Source: Curtobacterium aurantiacum
GTDB lineage: Bacteria; Actinomycetota; Actinomycetes; Actinomycetales; Microbacteriaceae
Direction: 5' to 3'
NCBI RefSeq assembly: GCF_018598555.1
Contig: NZ_JAHEWN010000004.1
Span: forward strand, 124,001-188,000
Length of the DNA: 64,000 nt
The position numbers and the translations under genes are program-made. This document shows positions 53,351 through 63,063 of the stretch, in pieces (the first letter of the stretch is position 1; each line of letters opens with the position of its first letter). The notes under the pieces are model-generated. The model saw only the letters and a list, made by a program, of their open reading frames with translations. It was not told the origin of the DNA and made no database searches.

Positions 53351-54724
53351 TCACAGCGCGTGCAGCGGCTTGCCCGCGAGGTGCAGGAAGGCTTCGCCGA
53401 GGGCTTCGTTCTGGGTCGGGTGACCGTGCACCAGGGGAGCGATGTCCTCCGGGTAGGCCTCCCAGTTCACGGCGAGCTGGGCTTCACCGATGAGCTCGCC
53501 GACGCGGGCACCGATCATGCTGACGCCGACGACGGGGCCGTCCACGACGCGCACGACCTTGACGGAGCCGGAGGTCCCGATGATGTGGCTCTTGCCGTTG
53601 CCGGCGAGGTTGTACTCGTACGAGTCCACCTTGTCGGCGCCGTACTGCTCCTCGGCCTTGGCCTGCGAGAGTCCGACCGACGCGACCTCGGGGTCGGAGT
53701 AGGTGATCTTCGGGATGTTCTTGTCCTCGATGACCACCGGGTTGAGGCCGGCGATCTCCTCGGCGACGAAGATGCCCTGCTGGAAGCCGCGGTGGGCGAG
53801 CTGCAGACCGGGGACGATGTCGCCGACGGCGTAGACGTTCGGGATGTTCGTGGCGAGACGCTCGTTCGTGGTGACGAACCCGCGGTCCATCGCCACGCCG
53901 ACCTCGTCGTAGCCGACGTTCTGCGTGACCGGGCCACGGCCGACGGCGACGAGCAGGACGTCCCCGTCGAAGGTCTTGCCGTCCTCCAGCGTGACGACGA
54001 CGCCGTTCTCGTGCTGCTCGACGCCCTGGAACCGGACACCGAGCGAGAACTCGATGCCGCGCTTGCGGAACGCACGCTCGAGCTGCTTCGACATCGACTC
54101 GTCCTCGGCGGGGACGAGGTGCGGCAGGCCCTCGACGATGGTGACCTCGGCGCCGAAGGACTTCCACACGCTGGCGAACTCGACGCCGATGACGCCGCCG
54201 CCCAGGATGACGACCTTGTTCGGGACGTAGTCCATGCGGAGCGCGGTCTCGGAGGTGATGACGCGGCCGCCGATCTCGAGCCCCGGCAGGGACTTCGAGT
54301 AGGAGCCGGTGGCGAGCACGATGTTCTTGCCGGTCACGGTCTGGTCGCCGACCTGCACGGTGTTCTGCGAGGTCAGGCGGCCCCAGCCCTCGACGACGGT
54401 GATGCCGCGAGCCTTGATCAGGCCCTGCAGGCCCTTGTACTTGGAGTTGATGACGCCCTGCTGGTAGTCGATGACCTTGGGCACGTCGACGCCGGCGAAC
54501 TCCGCGAGCACGCCGTACTTCTCGGCGTCACGCGCGCCGTCCGCGATCTCCGCGGCGTGCAGCAGCGCCTTCGTCGGGATGCAGCCGCGGTGCAGGCACG
54601 TCCCTCCGAGCTTGTCGCCTTCGATGAGCGCGACGCTCATGCCGAGTTCGGCGGCCCGGAGCGCTGCGGCGTACCCACCGCTCCCGCCACCGAGGACCAC
54701 GACGTCGTAAGTCTGTTCCGTCAC
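53351..54724 (-). CDS. lpd: Dihydrolipoyl dehydrogenase (E3)
   Basis: 457 residues from GTG 54724. FAD site [21 protein letters not shown], redox cysteines Cys43 and Cys48 in [15 protein letters not shown] site [16 protein letters not shown], and the C-terminal [13 protein letters not shown] with the catalytic His-Glu pair. It reoxidises the E2 lipoyl arm. Upstream of and cotranscribed with sucB. Confidence 0.95.
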   Translation of the reverse strand: MTEQTYDVVVLGGGSGGYAAALRAAELGMSVALIEGDKLGGTCLHRGCIPTKALLHAAEIADGARDAEKYGVLAEFAGVDVPKVIDYQQGVINSKYKGLQGLIKARGITVVEGWGRLTSQNTVQVGDQTVTGKNIVLATGSYSKSLPGLEIGGRVITSETALRMDYVPNKVVILGGGVIGVEFASVWKSFGAEVTIVEGLPHLVPAEDESMSKQLERAFRKRGIEFSLGVRFQGVEQHENGVVVTLEDGKTFDGDVLLVAVGRGPVTQNVGYDEVGVAMDRGFVTTNERLATNIPNVYAVGDIVPGLQLAHRGFQQGIFVAEEIAGLNPVVIEDKNIPKITYSDPEVASVGLSQAKAEEQYGADKVDSYEYNLAGNGKSHIIGTSGSVKVVRVVDGPVVGVSMIGARVGELIGEAQLAVNWEAYPEDIAPLVHGHPTQNEALGEAFLHLAGKPLHAL

Positions 54725-54877
54725 CTGGTGCAACTCCCTCGTGCGTGTCGGGCCGATCGGGCCCACTGGACACCGCGGTGGCGGCGTCCGACGGTCGGAC
54801 CGCATGGTTCCGGTCCCGTCCCGTGCAGTACCGGTGGGAGGCGCGTCGGTGCGCCGTTCCCACCGGTACCAAACCTA

Positions 54878-56368
54878 CTACTCGGACTGGAGGTCTTCTG
54901 CGAGAGCGATGAGCGTCCGGACCATCACGCCCGTCGCACCCTTGCCCAACCAGGCGTACCCGCCGCCCTTGTTCTCCGACGGACCCGCGATGTCGAGGTG
55001 CGCCCAGGGGACACCCTCGCCGGCGAAGCGCTCGAGGAACTTGCCCGCGAGCAGCATGCCGCCAGCCGGGTTCCCGACCGTGGCGTTGACGATGTCGGCG
55101 ACGTCGCTGGACAGCCGGGCCTCGAGCTCCTCGGGCAGCGGCATCGGCCAGATCGGCTCCGCGACGCCCTCGGCGACGGCACGGACCTTCGCGACGAGGT
55201 CGTCACTGCCCATCAGGCCGGTGGTGCGGTCGCCGAGCGCGACGACCTGGGCACCGGTCAGCGTGGCGACGTCGACGAGGGCGTCGGGCTGCTCGAGCGA
55301 CGCGGCGGCCATCCCGTCGCCGAGCACCAGGCGGCCCTCGGCGTCGGTGTTCGTGACCTCGACCGTGGTGCCGTTCTTCAGCGTCAGGACGTCGCCCGGG
55401 CGGGTCGCGGTGCCGGAGGGCATGTTCTCGGCGAGGGCGAGCCACGCGGTCACGCGCACGTTCAGCCCCAGGCGGGCGGCTGCGACGGTCGCGGCGAGCA
55501 CCGTGGCGGCACCGGTCATGTCGGTCTTCATGCCGAGCATCGACGCCGCGGGCTTGAGCGAGAGGCCGCCCGAGTCGAAGGTGATGCCCTTGCCCACGAG
55601 GGCGAGGTGCTTCGTGGCGGACTCCGGCGCGTACCGGACGACGACCAGTCGCGGGGGACGCGCCGAACCGCGGCCGACGCCGAGGATGCCGCCGAACCCC
55701 TGCTCCTCGAGCGCCTGCTCGTCGAGGACCTCGACGGTGAGCGGCAGGTCCGAGGCGAACCCGGTCGCGACGTCGGCGACGTCCTGCGGCCCGAGGTCGC
55801 CCGCGGCGGTGTTCACCAGGTCGCGCACGAGCGACGCGGCGTCGGCGACGATCGCGGGGCGCACGGCGGCGTCGGCTGCGACGTCGGCCGGGGCGACGAC
55901 CTCGATGCGCTGGTCACCGCGGGCCGGGGCCTTGGTGCCGGTGCCCTTGTGCCGGGTGAAGGCGTACGCGCCGAGCGCCGCGCCCTCGAGGGCGGCGTCG
56001 ACGAGCTCGGCCGAGTCGGTGGGCAGGGCGAGCGTGATCGAGTCGACCCGGGGGAGCTGGCGCACCGCGCTGCCGGCGGCCGCACGGATCGCAGCGGCAC
56101 CCGTGGCGGAGCCGAGACCGATCAGCGCGACGGACTTGGCGCCGACGCCGGTGGCGGGCAGGCGGACGAGCTGGTCCTTCGCGCCGGTCACCCCGATCGC
56201 GGCGAGGTCGAGTCCGGCGAGGGCGTCGACCGTCCCCAGGGCGGTGGGGGCGAGCACAGCGGTGCTGTCGGCCTCACCGGACGAGCCCGGACGGACCCCG
56301 ACGACGAGCACGTCGGCGGTGGTGGTCTCGGGGGGTGAACTGGTGGTGGAGAGCGTCGGTCGGACCAT
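54878..56368 (-). CDS. pepA: Leucyl aminopeptidase, M17
   Basis: 496 residues. Two-metal site residues lie in VGKGITFDSGGLSLKPA (Lys, Asp), MKTDMTGAATVLA and NTDAEGRLVLGDG (the family signature). The N-terminal domain is more variable, Ala-rich and hydrophilic. A cytoplasmic aminopeptidase for peptide turnover. Divergent from the PAC2 gene. Confidence 0.95.
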   Translation of the reverse strand: MVRPTLSTTSSPPETTTADVLVVGVRPGSSGEADSTAVLAPTALGTVDALAGLDLAAIGVTGAKDQLVRLPATGVGAKSVALIGLGSATGAAAIRAAAGSAVRQLPRVDSITLALPTDSAELVDAALEGAALGAYAFTRHKGTGTKAPARGDQRIEVVAPADVAADAAVRPAIVADAASLVRDLVNTAAGDLGPQDVADVATGFASDLPLTVEVLDEQALEEQGFGGILGVGRGSARPPRLVVVRYAPESATKHLALVGKGITFDSGGLSLKPAASMLGMKTDMTGAATVLAATVAAARLGLNVRVTAWLALAENMPSGTATRPGDVLTLKNGTTVEVTNTDAEGRLVLGDGMAAASLEQPDALVDVATLTGAQVVALGDRTTGLMGSDDLVAKVRAVAEGVAEPIWPMPLPEELEARLSSDVADIVNATVGNPAGGMLLAGKFLERFAGEGVPWAHLDIAGPSENKGGGYAWLGKGATGVMVRTLIALAEDLQSE

Positions 56369-56374
56369 GCCCCA

Positions 56375-56380
56375 ACCCTA
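56375..56380 (-). promoter_or_regulatory. Leaderless -10 box of pepA
   Basis: TAGGGT on the minus strand, 6 bases before ATG 56368. Confidence 0.6.
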
Positions 56381-56440
56381 CCGACGGCCTGTTCGCTGTC
56401 GGCGTGGTCGTCGCGCACCGGGGACGTCGGACGCCCCGCC

Positions 56441-56446
56441 TAGCAT
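56441..56446 (+). promoter_or_regulatory. Leaderless -10 box of PAC2 gene
   Basis: TAGCAT, 7 bases before GTG 56454; it overlaps the ATG at 56445, arguing against that ATG as start. Confidence 0.6.
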
Positions 56447-56453
56447 GGGGACG

Positions 56454-57374
56454 GTGAACCACCCCGAGGAGCTCTACACGTTCGATGCGGACGCCCCGAC
56501 CGTGCCAGCAGGGTTGCACCTGATCGCCGGGCTGACCGGTTTCGCCGACGCTGGATCGGCCGTCGCGCAGGTGACGAACTCGATCCTCGAGGACCTCGAC
56601 ACCGAGCTCGTCGCGGAGTTCGACCCGGACGTGCTGCTCGACTGGCGTGCCCGTCGCCCCGTCATCACCTTCGAACACGACCACATCAGTGCCGTCGAAC
56701 CGCCCCGTCTGGCGCTGCACCTGGTCCGCGACGAGATCGGCCAGCCGTTCCTGTTCCTGTCGGGCTACGAGCCGGACTTCCAGTGGAACCGCTTCGTCCG
56801 TGCCGTCACCGGCCTCGCGGCCGACCTGCAGGTCGCCGACACCACGTGGGTGCAGTCCATCCCGATGCCGGTCCCGCACACCCGTCCGATCAGCCTCACC
56901 GTCTCCGGCACCCGGGCCGACCTCGTCGAGCAGATGAGCGTCTGGAAGCCCGAGACCCAGGCCCCGGCGAACGTCCTGCACCTGGTCGAGCACCGGCTCA
57001 GCGAGACGGGGAAGCAGGTCACCGGGCTCGTGCTGCTCGTGCCCCACTACCTGTCGGACACCGAGTACCCGGACGCCGCCGTCGCCGCACTGTCCGGCAT
57101 CGCGGCCGCCACTGGCCTGATCTTCCCGACCGACCCCCTGCGCGAAGCGGGCCGCGAGTTCCTCACCCGCGTCGACGAGCAGGTCGCCGGCAACGCCGAG
57201 CTGCAGCGGCTGGTCTCCGTGCTCGAGGAGCGGCACGACACGTACATGGAGGGAAACCCCGTCGCGTCGCCGCTCACGGGCGTCGACGGCGAGGTGCCCA
57301 CCGCCGACGCGATCGCAGCCGAGCTCGAGCGCTTCCTGGCCGACCGACGCACGCAGGGCGACACGACCGACTAG
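56454..57374 (+). CDS. PAC2 (proteasome assembly chaperone-like) protein
   Basis: 306 residues from GTG 56454. HLIAGLTGFADAGSAVAQV and FDPDVLLDWRARRPVITFE open the domain, LSGYEPDFQWNRFV is mid-domain, and VPHYLSDTEYPDAAVAALSG is near its end. The PAC2 family is conserved in actinobacteria, many of which encode proteasomes. The role is unproven. Soluble. A longer reading frame to 54741 is antisense to pepA and was rejected. Confidence 0.87.
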   Translation: MNHPEELYTFDADAPTVPAGLHLIAGLTGFADAGSAVAQVTNSILEDLDTELVAEFDPDVLLDWRARRPVITFEHDHISAVEPPRLALHLVRDEIGQPFLFLSGYEPDFQWNRFVRAVTGLAADLQVADTTWVQSIPMPVPHTRPISLTVSGTRADLVEQMSVWKPETQAPANVLHLVEHRLSETGKQVTGLVLLVPHYLSDTEYPDAAVAALSGIAAATGLIFPTDPLREAGREFLTRVDEQVAGNAELQRLVSVLEERHDTYMEGNPVASPLTGVDGEVPTADAIAAELERFLADRRTQGDTTD

Positions 57375-57405
57375 CGGTCGCGGGATCCGGACGTTCCGAC
57401 AGGAC

Positions 57406-57447
57406 GGCCTGGAGGCCCGTGGCGGGCCCGCACCGCGCCCCCAGGCC
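57406..57447. terminator. GGAGGC-family palindrome, imperfect
   Basis: Outer arms GGCCTGG and CCAGGCC with GGAGGC variant core, 32 bases after the PAC2 gene. Confidence 0.6.
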
Positions 57448-57519
57448 GACCCGTGGTCGCCTTCACGGCGTGACGCGCGTCGGCGACGGTCGTCGCGTAT
57501 CGACGCGGGGACGCGTCGG

Positions 57520-57525
57520 TAGCCT
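57520..57525 (+). promoter_or_regulatory. Leaderless -10 box
   Basis: TAGCCT, 6 bases before GTG 57532. Confidence 0.6.
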
Positions 57526-57531
57526 GGTCCG

Positions 57532-58851
57532 GTGAACTCCCGTCGTGCCTTCCTGATCTGGGGCGTCGCGGTCCTCGCGTACGTCCTCGCCGTCGTGCAG
57601 CGGTCCTCGCTCGGGGTGTCCGGTGTCGACGCGCAGGACCGGTTCGCCGTCTCCGCCGCCGTGCTGTCCACCCTCGCCGTGGTGCAGATCGCCGTCTACG
57701 CCGGTCTCCAGATCCCGGTGGGGATCGCACTCGACCGGGTGGGGCCGCGCAGGCTCGTGCTCCTCGGCGCCGCGCTGCTGGTCGTCGGGCAGGCGGTCGT
57801 CGCGGTCTCGCCGTCGATCGGGCCGGCCATCGTGGGGCGGGTGCTGGTCGGGGCCGGTGACGCGATGACCTTCATCTCGGTGATCCGCCTGGTACCGATG
57901 TGGTTCAGCGGTCGGATCCTGCCGCAGATCTCGCAGTGGACGGGCAACCTCGGGCAGATCGGCCAGATCCTCTCGGCGTTCCCGTTCGCGGTGCTCCTGC
58001 ACACCGTCGGCTGGACGCCGGCCTTCGGGGTCGCGGCCGCTGCCAGCGCGGTGGGTCTCGTCCTCGCCGTGGTCTTCGTGCGGAACGGTCCCGTCCCGGT
58101 GCGCACCGACACGATCCCGCTGCCGCACTCGTGGGGTGCCGCGTTCAGCACCTTCGGCCACGCGCTCCGGCGCCCGGGCACGCAGCTCGGGTTCTGGTCG
58201 CACTACGTCACCCAGTCCTCGGGCACGGTGTTCTCGCTGCTGTGGGGCGTGCCGATGCTCCGGGGGCTCGGGTACTCCCCGGGTGAGGCGGCGGGGTTCC
58301 TCACGATCATCGTGGTCGTCGGGTTCGTCGCCGGCCCGGTGCTCGGTGTGCTCTGCGCACGGTTCCCGATGCGTCGGTCGAACCTCGTGCTCGGCGTGGT
58401 CGTCCTGCTCGCGGTGCTCTGGACGGCGATCCTGCTCTGGCCCGGGCACCCGCCCACGTGGTTGCTCGTGCTGCTGGTCGTCGCGATGGGGATCGGCGGA
58501 CCCGGATCGCTCATCGGGTTCGACTTCGCCCGCACCTTCAACCCGGTCGGTTCGCTCGGGTCGGCGAACGGTGTCGTGAACGTCGGCGGGTTCCTCGCCG
58601 CCTTCGTGATGATGTACCTGATCGGCGTCGTGCTCGACGTCGCTGCGCGGGCTTCGGGCACCGAGGTGTTCGCCTGGGAGAACTTCCGGGTCGCCCTCAC
58701 CGTGCAGTACGTGGTGGTCGGTTTCGGTGTCGGGATGCTCCTGCACGCCCGTCGTCGGACCCGACGGGTGCTGCACTCGGAAGAGGGAATACGTGTCGGG
58801 CCACTCTGGGTTGCACTCGTTGCACGCCTGCGGAAGCGGCACGTGCAATAA
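57532..58851 (+). CDS. MFS transporter
   Basis: 439 residues from GTG 57532, twelve predicted helices. The helix 2-3 loop motif is seen as GIALDRVGPRRLVLLGA, and the first-half loop QRSSLGVSGVDAQDRFAVSA resembles glycerol-3-phosphate/hexuronate-type MFS members. Substrate unknown. The C-terminal tail is basic (ARRRTRRVLHSEEG). Confidence 0.85.
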   Translation: MNSRRAFLIWGVAVLAYVLAVVQRSSLGVSGVDAQDRFAVSAAVLSTLAVVQIAVYAGLQIPVGIALDRVGPRRLVLLGAALLVVGQAVVAVSPSIGPAIVGRVLVGAGDAMTFISVIRLVPMWFSGRILPQISQWTGNLGQIGQILSAFPFAVLLHTVGWTPAFGVAAAASAVGLVLAVVFVRNGPVPVRTDTIPLPHSWGAAFSTFGHALRRPGTQLGFWSHYVTQSSGTVFSLLWGVPMLRGLGYSPGEAAGFLTIIVVVGFVAGPVLGVLCARFPMRRSNLVLGVVVLLAVLWTAILLWPGHPPTWLLVLLVVAMGIGGPGSLIGFDFARTFNPVGSLGSANGVVNVGGFLAAFVMMYLIGVVLDVAARASGTEVFAWENFRVALTVQYVVVGFGVGMLLHARRRTRRVLHSEEGIRVGPLWVALVARLRKRHVQ

Positions 58852-59044
58852 TGTTCACGGACCCGTTCGGGACCCCTGTCTGTCGGAACACTTCGGTGCG
58901 CCGGTGAACTCGGGGGACTTGACATGGGTCCTAGTGCTGCCCTGAACGGTAGGACTCGTACGACGCGGGGGACTGCGGCGCGGGACCTGGGCGGCGAGGG
59001 AGGCCACGACCCCACGAACGTGGCACGACGAGAGAGGTGATCGC
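58852..59044. promoter_or_regulatory. Promoter/leader region of sigA
   Basis: 193 bases. Candidate promoter elements are TTGCAC direct copies near 58809-58825 with CAATAATG nearby, and TTGACA at 58919-58924, but no -35/-10 pair with ideal spacing stands out. GAGAGAGG precedes the sigA ATG. Confidence 0.4.
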
Positions 59045-60304
<1,260 letters not shown>

Positions 60305-60308
60305 GCCG

Positions 60309-61568
60309 GTGCGCTTCTTCATCCCGATCCTGATCGGGCGGATCCTCCGCGCCCTCGCCCGTGCGCGGGGCGGCGGGTCCGCGTACCCGGGGTTCATCGT
60401 CCTGAAGCTCGTGCCGGACTTCCTGCAGCACGTGACGAAGCAGTTCCCGAACGGCGTCGTCTTCGTGCTCGGCTCGAACGGCAAGTCGACGACGACGCAC
60501 ATGATCTCCGACATCGTGCGTGCCCACGGGCTCCGTGTCTTCACGAACCCGTCCGGCGCGAACCTCCCGCAGGGCATCGCGTCGGCACTGCTGTCCGAGG
60601 TCTCGCTGACCGGTCGCCTCAAGGCGGACATCGGCATCCTCGAGGTCGACGAGGCCTTCGCGGTCGAGCTCGCCGGCATCCTGTCGCCCTCGACGGTGAC
60701 GATGCTCAACGTGCAGGTCGACCAGCTGTACCGGTTCTTCGAGACCGAGCGCGTGGCCACGATGATGCTCGACACCGCCGCACTGTCGACGGCGAACGTC
60801 ATCACGAACCACGACGACCAGTTCCTCGACGGCTACACCGGCACCCCCGGGCAGCGCGTCCTGCGGTTCGGCGCGAGCGACGAGGTCATCGCGGCGGCAC
60901 CGAACGGCCTGCAGAACGCCGACTCGTTCGACGCCGGTGACCGTGCTCAGCACACCGTCGACGCCGAGGTCGTGGCCCACACGGGCGACGGCGCGACGAT
61001 CCGCTTCGACGGCACCGAGATCCCGGTCCGTCTGCCCGCCCGCGGCCTGCACTACGCGGTCGACGCGGCTGCGGCCACCGCGACGGCGAGTGCGGCCCTC
61101 GGAGCGCAGTTCCGCGCCGAGGCCGTGACGAAGGCGTTCGGCACGATGAAGCCGGCGTACGGCCGTGGCGAGCGACTGCCCATCGCGGGTGAGTCCGCCG
61201 AGTTCACGATGTTCAAGAACGCCGCGAGCCTGCAGCTCAACCTCGACGCCCTGCCGGACCAGCCCGAGCAGGTCCTCATGGCGATCGACGAGGGCACGCC
61301 GGACATCTCGTGGATCTACGACATCGACTTCTCGAAGCTCGACCACGTGGACGTCGTCTCCGGTGACAAGGCCTGGCAGATCGCGATCGCGCTCGAGCAC
61401 GCCGGTGTCCGCATCGGTCGGGTCGAACCCGACGTCGAGGCAGCCATCAAGCACATGGAGCAGCTCGGCTCGACGACGCGCGGGACGAAGAACTTCATCG
61501 TCAACTACGAGATCATGATGATCGCCCGCAAGGCCCTCGGCCACCCGGACATGGAGAAGACCGCATGA
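60309..61568 (+). CDS. murT: MurT-like Mur ligase (DUF1727), zinc-ribbon cysteines missing
   Basis: 419 residues from GTG 60309. P-loop VLGSNGKSTTTHMI, Mur-ligase motif ILEVDEAFA and VQVDQLYRFFE, and the C-terminal DUF1727 region with MAIDEGTPDISWIYDID. Normal MurT proteins carry a four-cysteine zinc ribbon inserted in the middle domain and join GatD to convert lipid II D-Glu to isoglutamine. Here the protein has no cysteine, and the stretch after VITNHDDQFLDGYTG is short and ribbon-free. Translationally coupled to the next gene. Confidence 0.85.
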   Translation: MRFFIPILIGRILRALARARGGGSAYPGFIVLKLVPDFLQHVTKQFPNGVVFVLGSNGKSTTTHMISDIVRAHGLRVFTNPSGANLPQGIASALLSEVSLTGRLKADIGILEVDEAFAVELAGILSPSTVTMLNVQVDQLYRFFETERVATMMLDTAALSTANVITNHDDQFLDGYTGTPGQRVLRFGASDEVIAAAPNGLQNADSFDAGDRAQHTVDAEVVAHTGDGATIRFDGTEIPVRLPARGLHYAVDAAAATATASAALGAQFRAEAVTKAFGTMKPAYGRGERLPIAGESAEFTMFKNAASLQLNLDALPDQPEQVLMAIDEGTPDISWIYDIDFSKLDHVDVVSGDKAWQIAIALEHAGVRIGRVEPDVEAAIKHMEQLGSTTRGTKNFIVNYEIMMIARKALGHPDMEKTA

Positions 61569-62338
61569 CGGCCGACCGGCTGACCATCCTGCACGTCTAC
61601 CCCCGGCAGATGGGCGTCTCGGGCGACCGCGGCAACGTCGCGGCCCTCGTGCGCCGTGCGGCCGCCGCGGACATCGACACACAGGTCCTCGAGTACGCGC
61701 CGGGTGACGAGCTGCCCACCGCGGCCGACGTCGTCGTGATCGGCAACGGTCCGCTCAGCGCGATGCGGTCCCTGGCTGACGACGTCACGCGCATCGGCGG
61801 CGCGCTCCGGGCGTTCGCGAACGACGGTGTGCCGGTCGTCGCCGTCGGCGGTGGTTTCGACCTCGCGACGAACGAGGTCGTGCCGACCGAGGGTGCTCCG
61901 GTCGCGGGGTTCGGGGTGTTCGACGCCCGTGCCGTCCGCGGCGCCGAGCGTCGGGTGAACTACTTCGTGCTCGAGACCCGGTACCCGCTGCTCCCCGGAG
62001 CACCGAAGCGTCTCGCCGGGTTCGAGGACCACGCCACCACGATCGAGCTCGCGCCCGGGGTCAGCCCGTTCGCCGACGTCGTGTCCGGTGGTGGCAACCA
62101 GGCGGGAGCCCCGGTCGAGGGTGCGATCGTCGGGACGTCGTTCGGCACGCACACGCAGGGCCCGATCCTGCCGCTCAACCCGCAGCTGACCGACGGCGTC
62201 CTCGCCGCGGCCACCGCACGGCTGGGCCGGGCGTACGCGCCGGACGCGGAGCAGACGGCGACCATCGACCGCTACGCACGTGAAGCGCGCGCCACGGTCG
62301 ACCGCTACGTCGACAAGGCGTTCAAGCGCATCGCCTGA
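61565..62338 (+). CDS. gatD: GatD-like class I amidotransferase without catalytic Cys/His
   Basis: 257 residues, overlapping murT by four bases (ATGA). The fold is recognisable: ILHVYPRQMGVSGDRGNVAAL, VVIGNGPLS, and the ending THTQGPILPLNPQLTDGVL. In active GatD the nucleophile lies in a (V/I)CGGYQ elbow and the His in a YLHGPLL motif. Here these read VVAVGGGFDLA and GTHTQGPIL: Gly replaces Cys, Gln replaces His, and the protein contains no cysteine at all. Glutaminase activity is therefore not expected. A strong terminator follows. Confidence 0.85.
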   Translation: MTADRLTILHVYPRQMGVSGDRGNVAALVRRAAAADIDTQVLEYAPGDELPTAADVVVIGNGPLSAMRSLADDVTRIGGALRAFANDGVPVVAVGGGFDLATNEVVPTEGAPVAGFGVFDARAVRGAERRVNYFVLETRYPLLPGAPKRLAGFEDHATTIELAPGVSPFADVVSGGGNQAGAPVEGAIVGTSFGTHTQGPILPLNPQLTDGVLAAATARLGRAYAPDAEQTATIDRYAREARATVDRYVDKAFKRIA

Positions 62339-62346
62339 CGCACGAA

Positions 62347-62383
62347 GCAGAAGGCCGGGTCCCGAGGGGGCCCGGCCTTCTGC
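62347..62383. terminator. Terminator of sigA-murT-gatD region
   Basis: 13-bp perfect stem (GCAGAAGGCCGGG and complement), 11-base loop, 8 bases past gatD. Confidence 0.85.
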
Positions 62384-62393
62384 ATGCGCAGAA

Positions 62394-62443
62394 TGGCAAC
62401 AGTTGCCAAGAGCGTCCACTCGGATTCAACATCTGACATGTTG
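62394..62443. promoter_or_regulatory. Two palindromes upstream of a secreted protein gene
   Basis: TGGCAACAGTTGCCA (62394-62408) and CAACATCTGACATGTTG (62427-62443), both perfect, lie in the 82-base promoter gap before ATG 62466. They look like operators for one or two dimeric regulators. Confidence 0.6.
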
Positions 62444-62465
62444 GAAGTCGACAAAGGAGGCTCCC

Positions 62466-62915
62466 ATGCACCACAACAAACTCGTCCTCGCCCTGGTCGG
62501 TGGACTCATCGTGACCCTGACCACTGCCGGCACGGTCGCCCAGACGGCTCCGGCTGAGGCCGCGACGACGCGGATCAGCTCCGCCTGCAGTTCGGTGCCG
62601 ACGACCACGACCGAGTCGGACGGCGTCCCGGGGCCGATCTTCTACAAGCGACTCCAGTGCATGGCCAGCAGGGCCGGGTACTCAGGTGATATCGATGGTC
62701 GTATGACGTCGCCCGCTTGGTTCTTCGTCGCGAAGCGCCTCGCGGTCGGCGGGTACTACCAGTCGGGGAACTTCTACGGAACTGAGCACCCCCTGACCAT
62801 CGCAGCGCTGCAGCGGTGGGCGGCCGCCCACGACCGCTACAGCGGTCCCATCGACGGGGTGTGGGGACCGAACAGCTATCGGGGCGCCGCCTGGGCGCTG
62901 AACCGCGAGTTCTAG
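62466..62915 (+). CDS. Secreted peptidoglycan-binding-like protein
   Basis: 149 residues with AAAGGAGG directly upstream. A Sec signal ends near APAEAAT (~residue 33). The mature part resembles two degenerate peptidoglycan-binding repeats: GYSGDIDGRMTSPAWFFVAKRLA and RYSGPIDGVWGPNSYRGAAWAL, each with the D/I-DG turn of PG_binding_1. It also has two Cys. No catalytic domain is present. Confidence 0.72.
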   Translation: MHHNKLVLALVGGLIVTLTTAGTVAQTAPAEAATTRISSACSSVPTTTTESDGVPGPIFYKRLQCMASRAGYSGDIDGRMTSPAWFFVAKRLAVGGYYQSGNFYGTEHPLTIAALQRWAAAHDRYSGPIDGVWGPNSYRGAAWALNREF

Positions 62916-62930
62916 GACGGGCTGCAGACA

Positions 62931-62970
62931 GACAGGAGGCGCGGTGCCAGCTGGCACCGCGCCTCCTGTC
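62931..62970. terminator. GGAGGC-family palindrome
   Basis: Perfect 40-bp palindrome centred on AGCT, arm with GGAGGCGCGGTGCC, 15 bases past the stop. Confidence 0.75.
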
Positions 62971-63063
62971 CGTTGCTCGTTTCGGATGCATGCGGTCCTC
63001 TGGCATTTCAGTCGCCGGCCGTGACAGGATGGGCCGGTCAGCACCATGGGGGGGGAATTGACG

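Noticed and set aside
54741-56453. Upstream extension of the PAC2 frame
   Set aside because: It is antisense to pepA, and a leaderless box and GTG mark the true start at 56454.
61565-62338. Loss of the GatD Cys as a sequencing error
   Set aside because: A single wrong base could remove one Cys, but the His motif is also changed, the frame is intact throughout and the partner MurT has lost its own cysteines.
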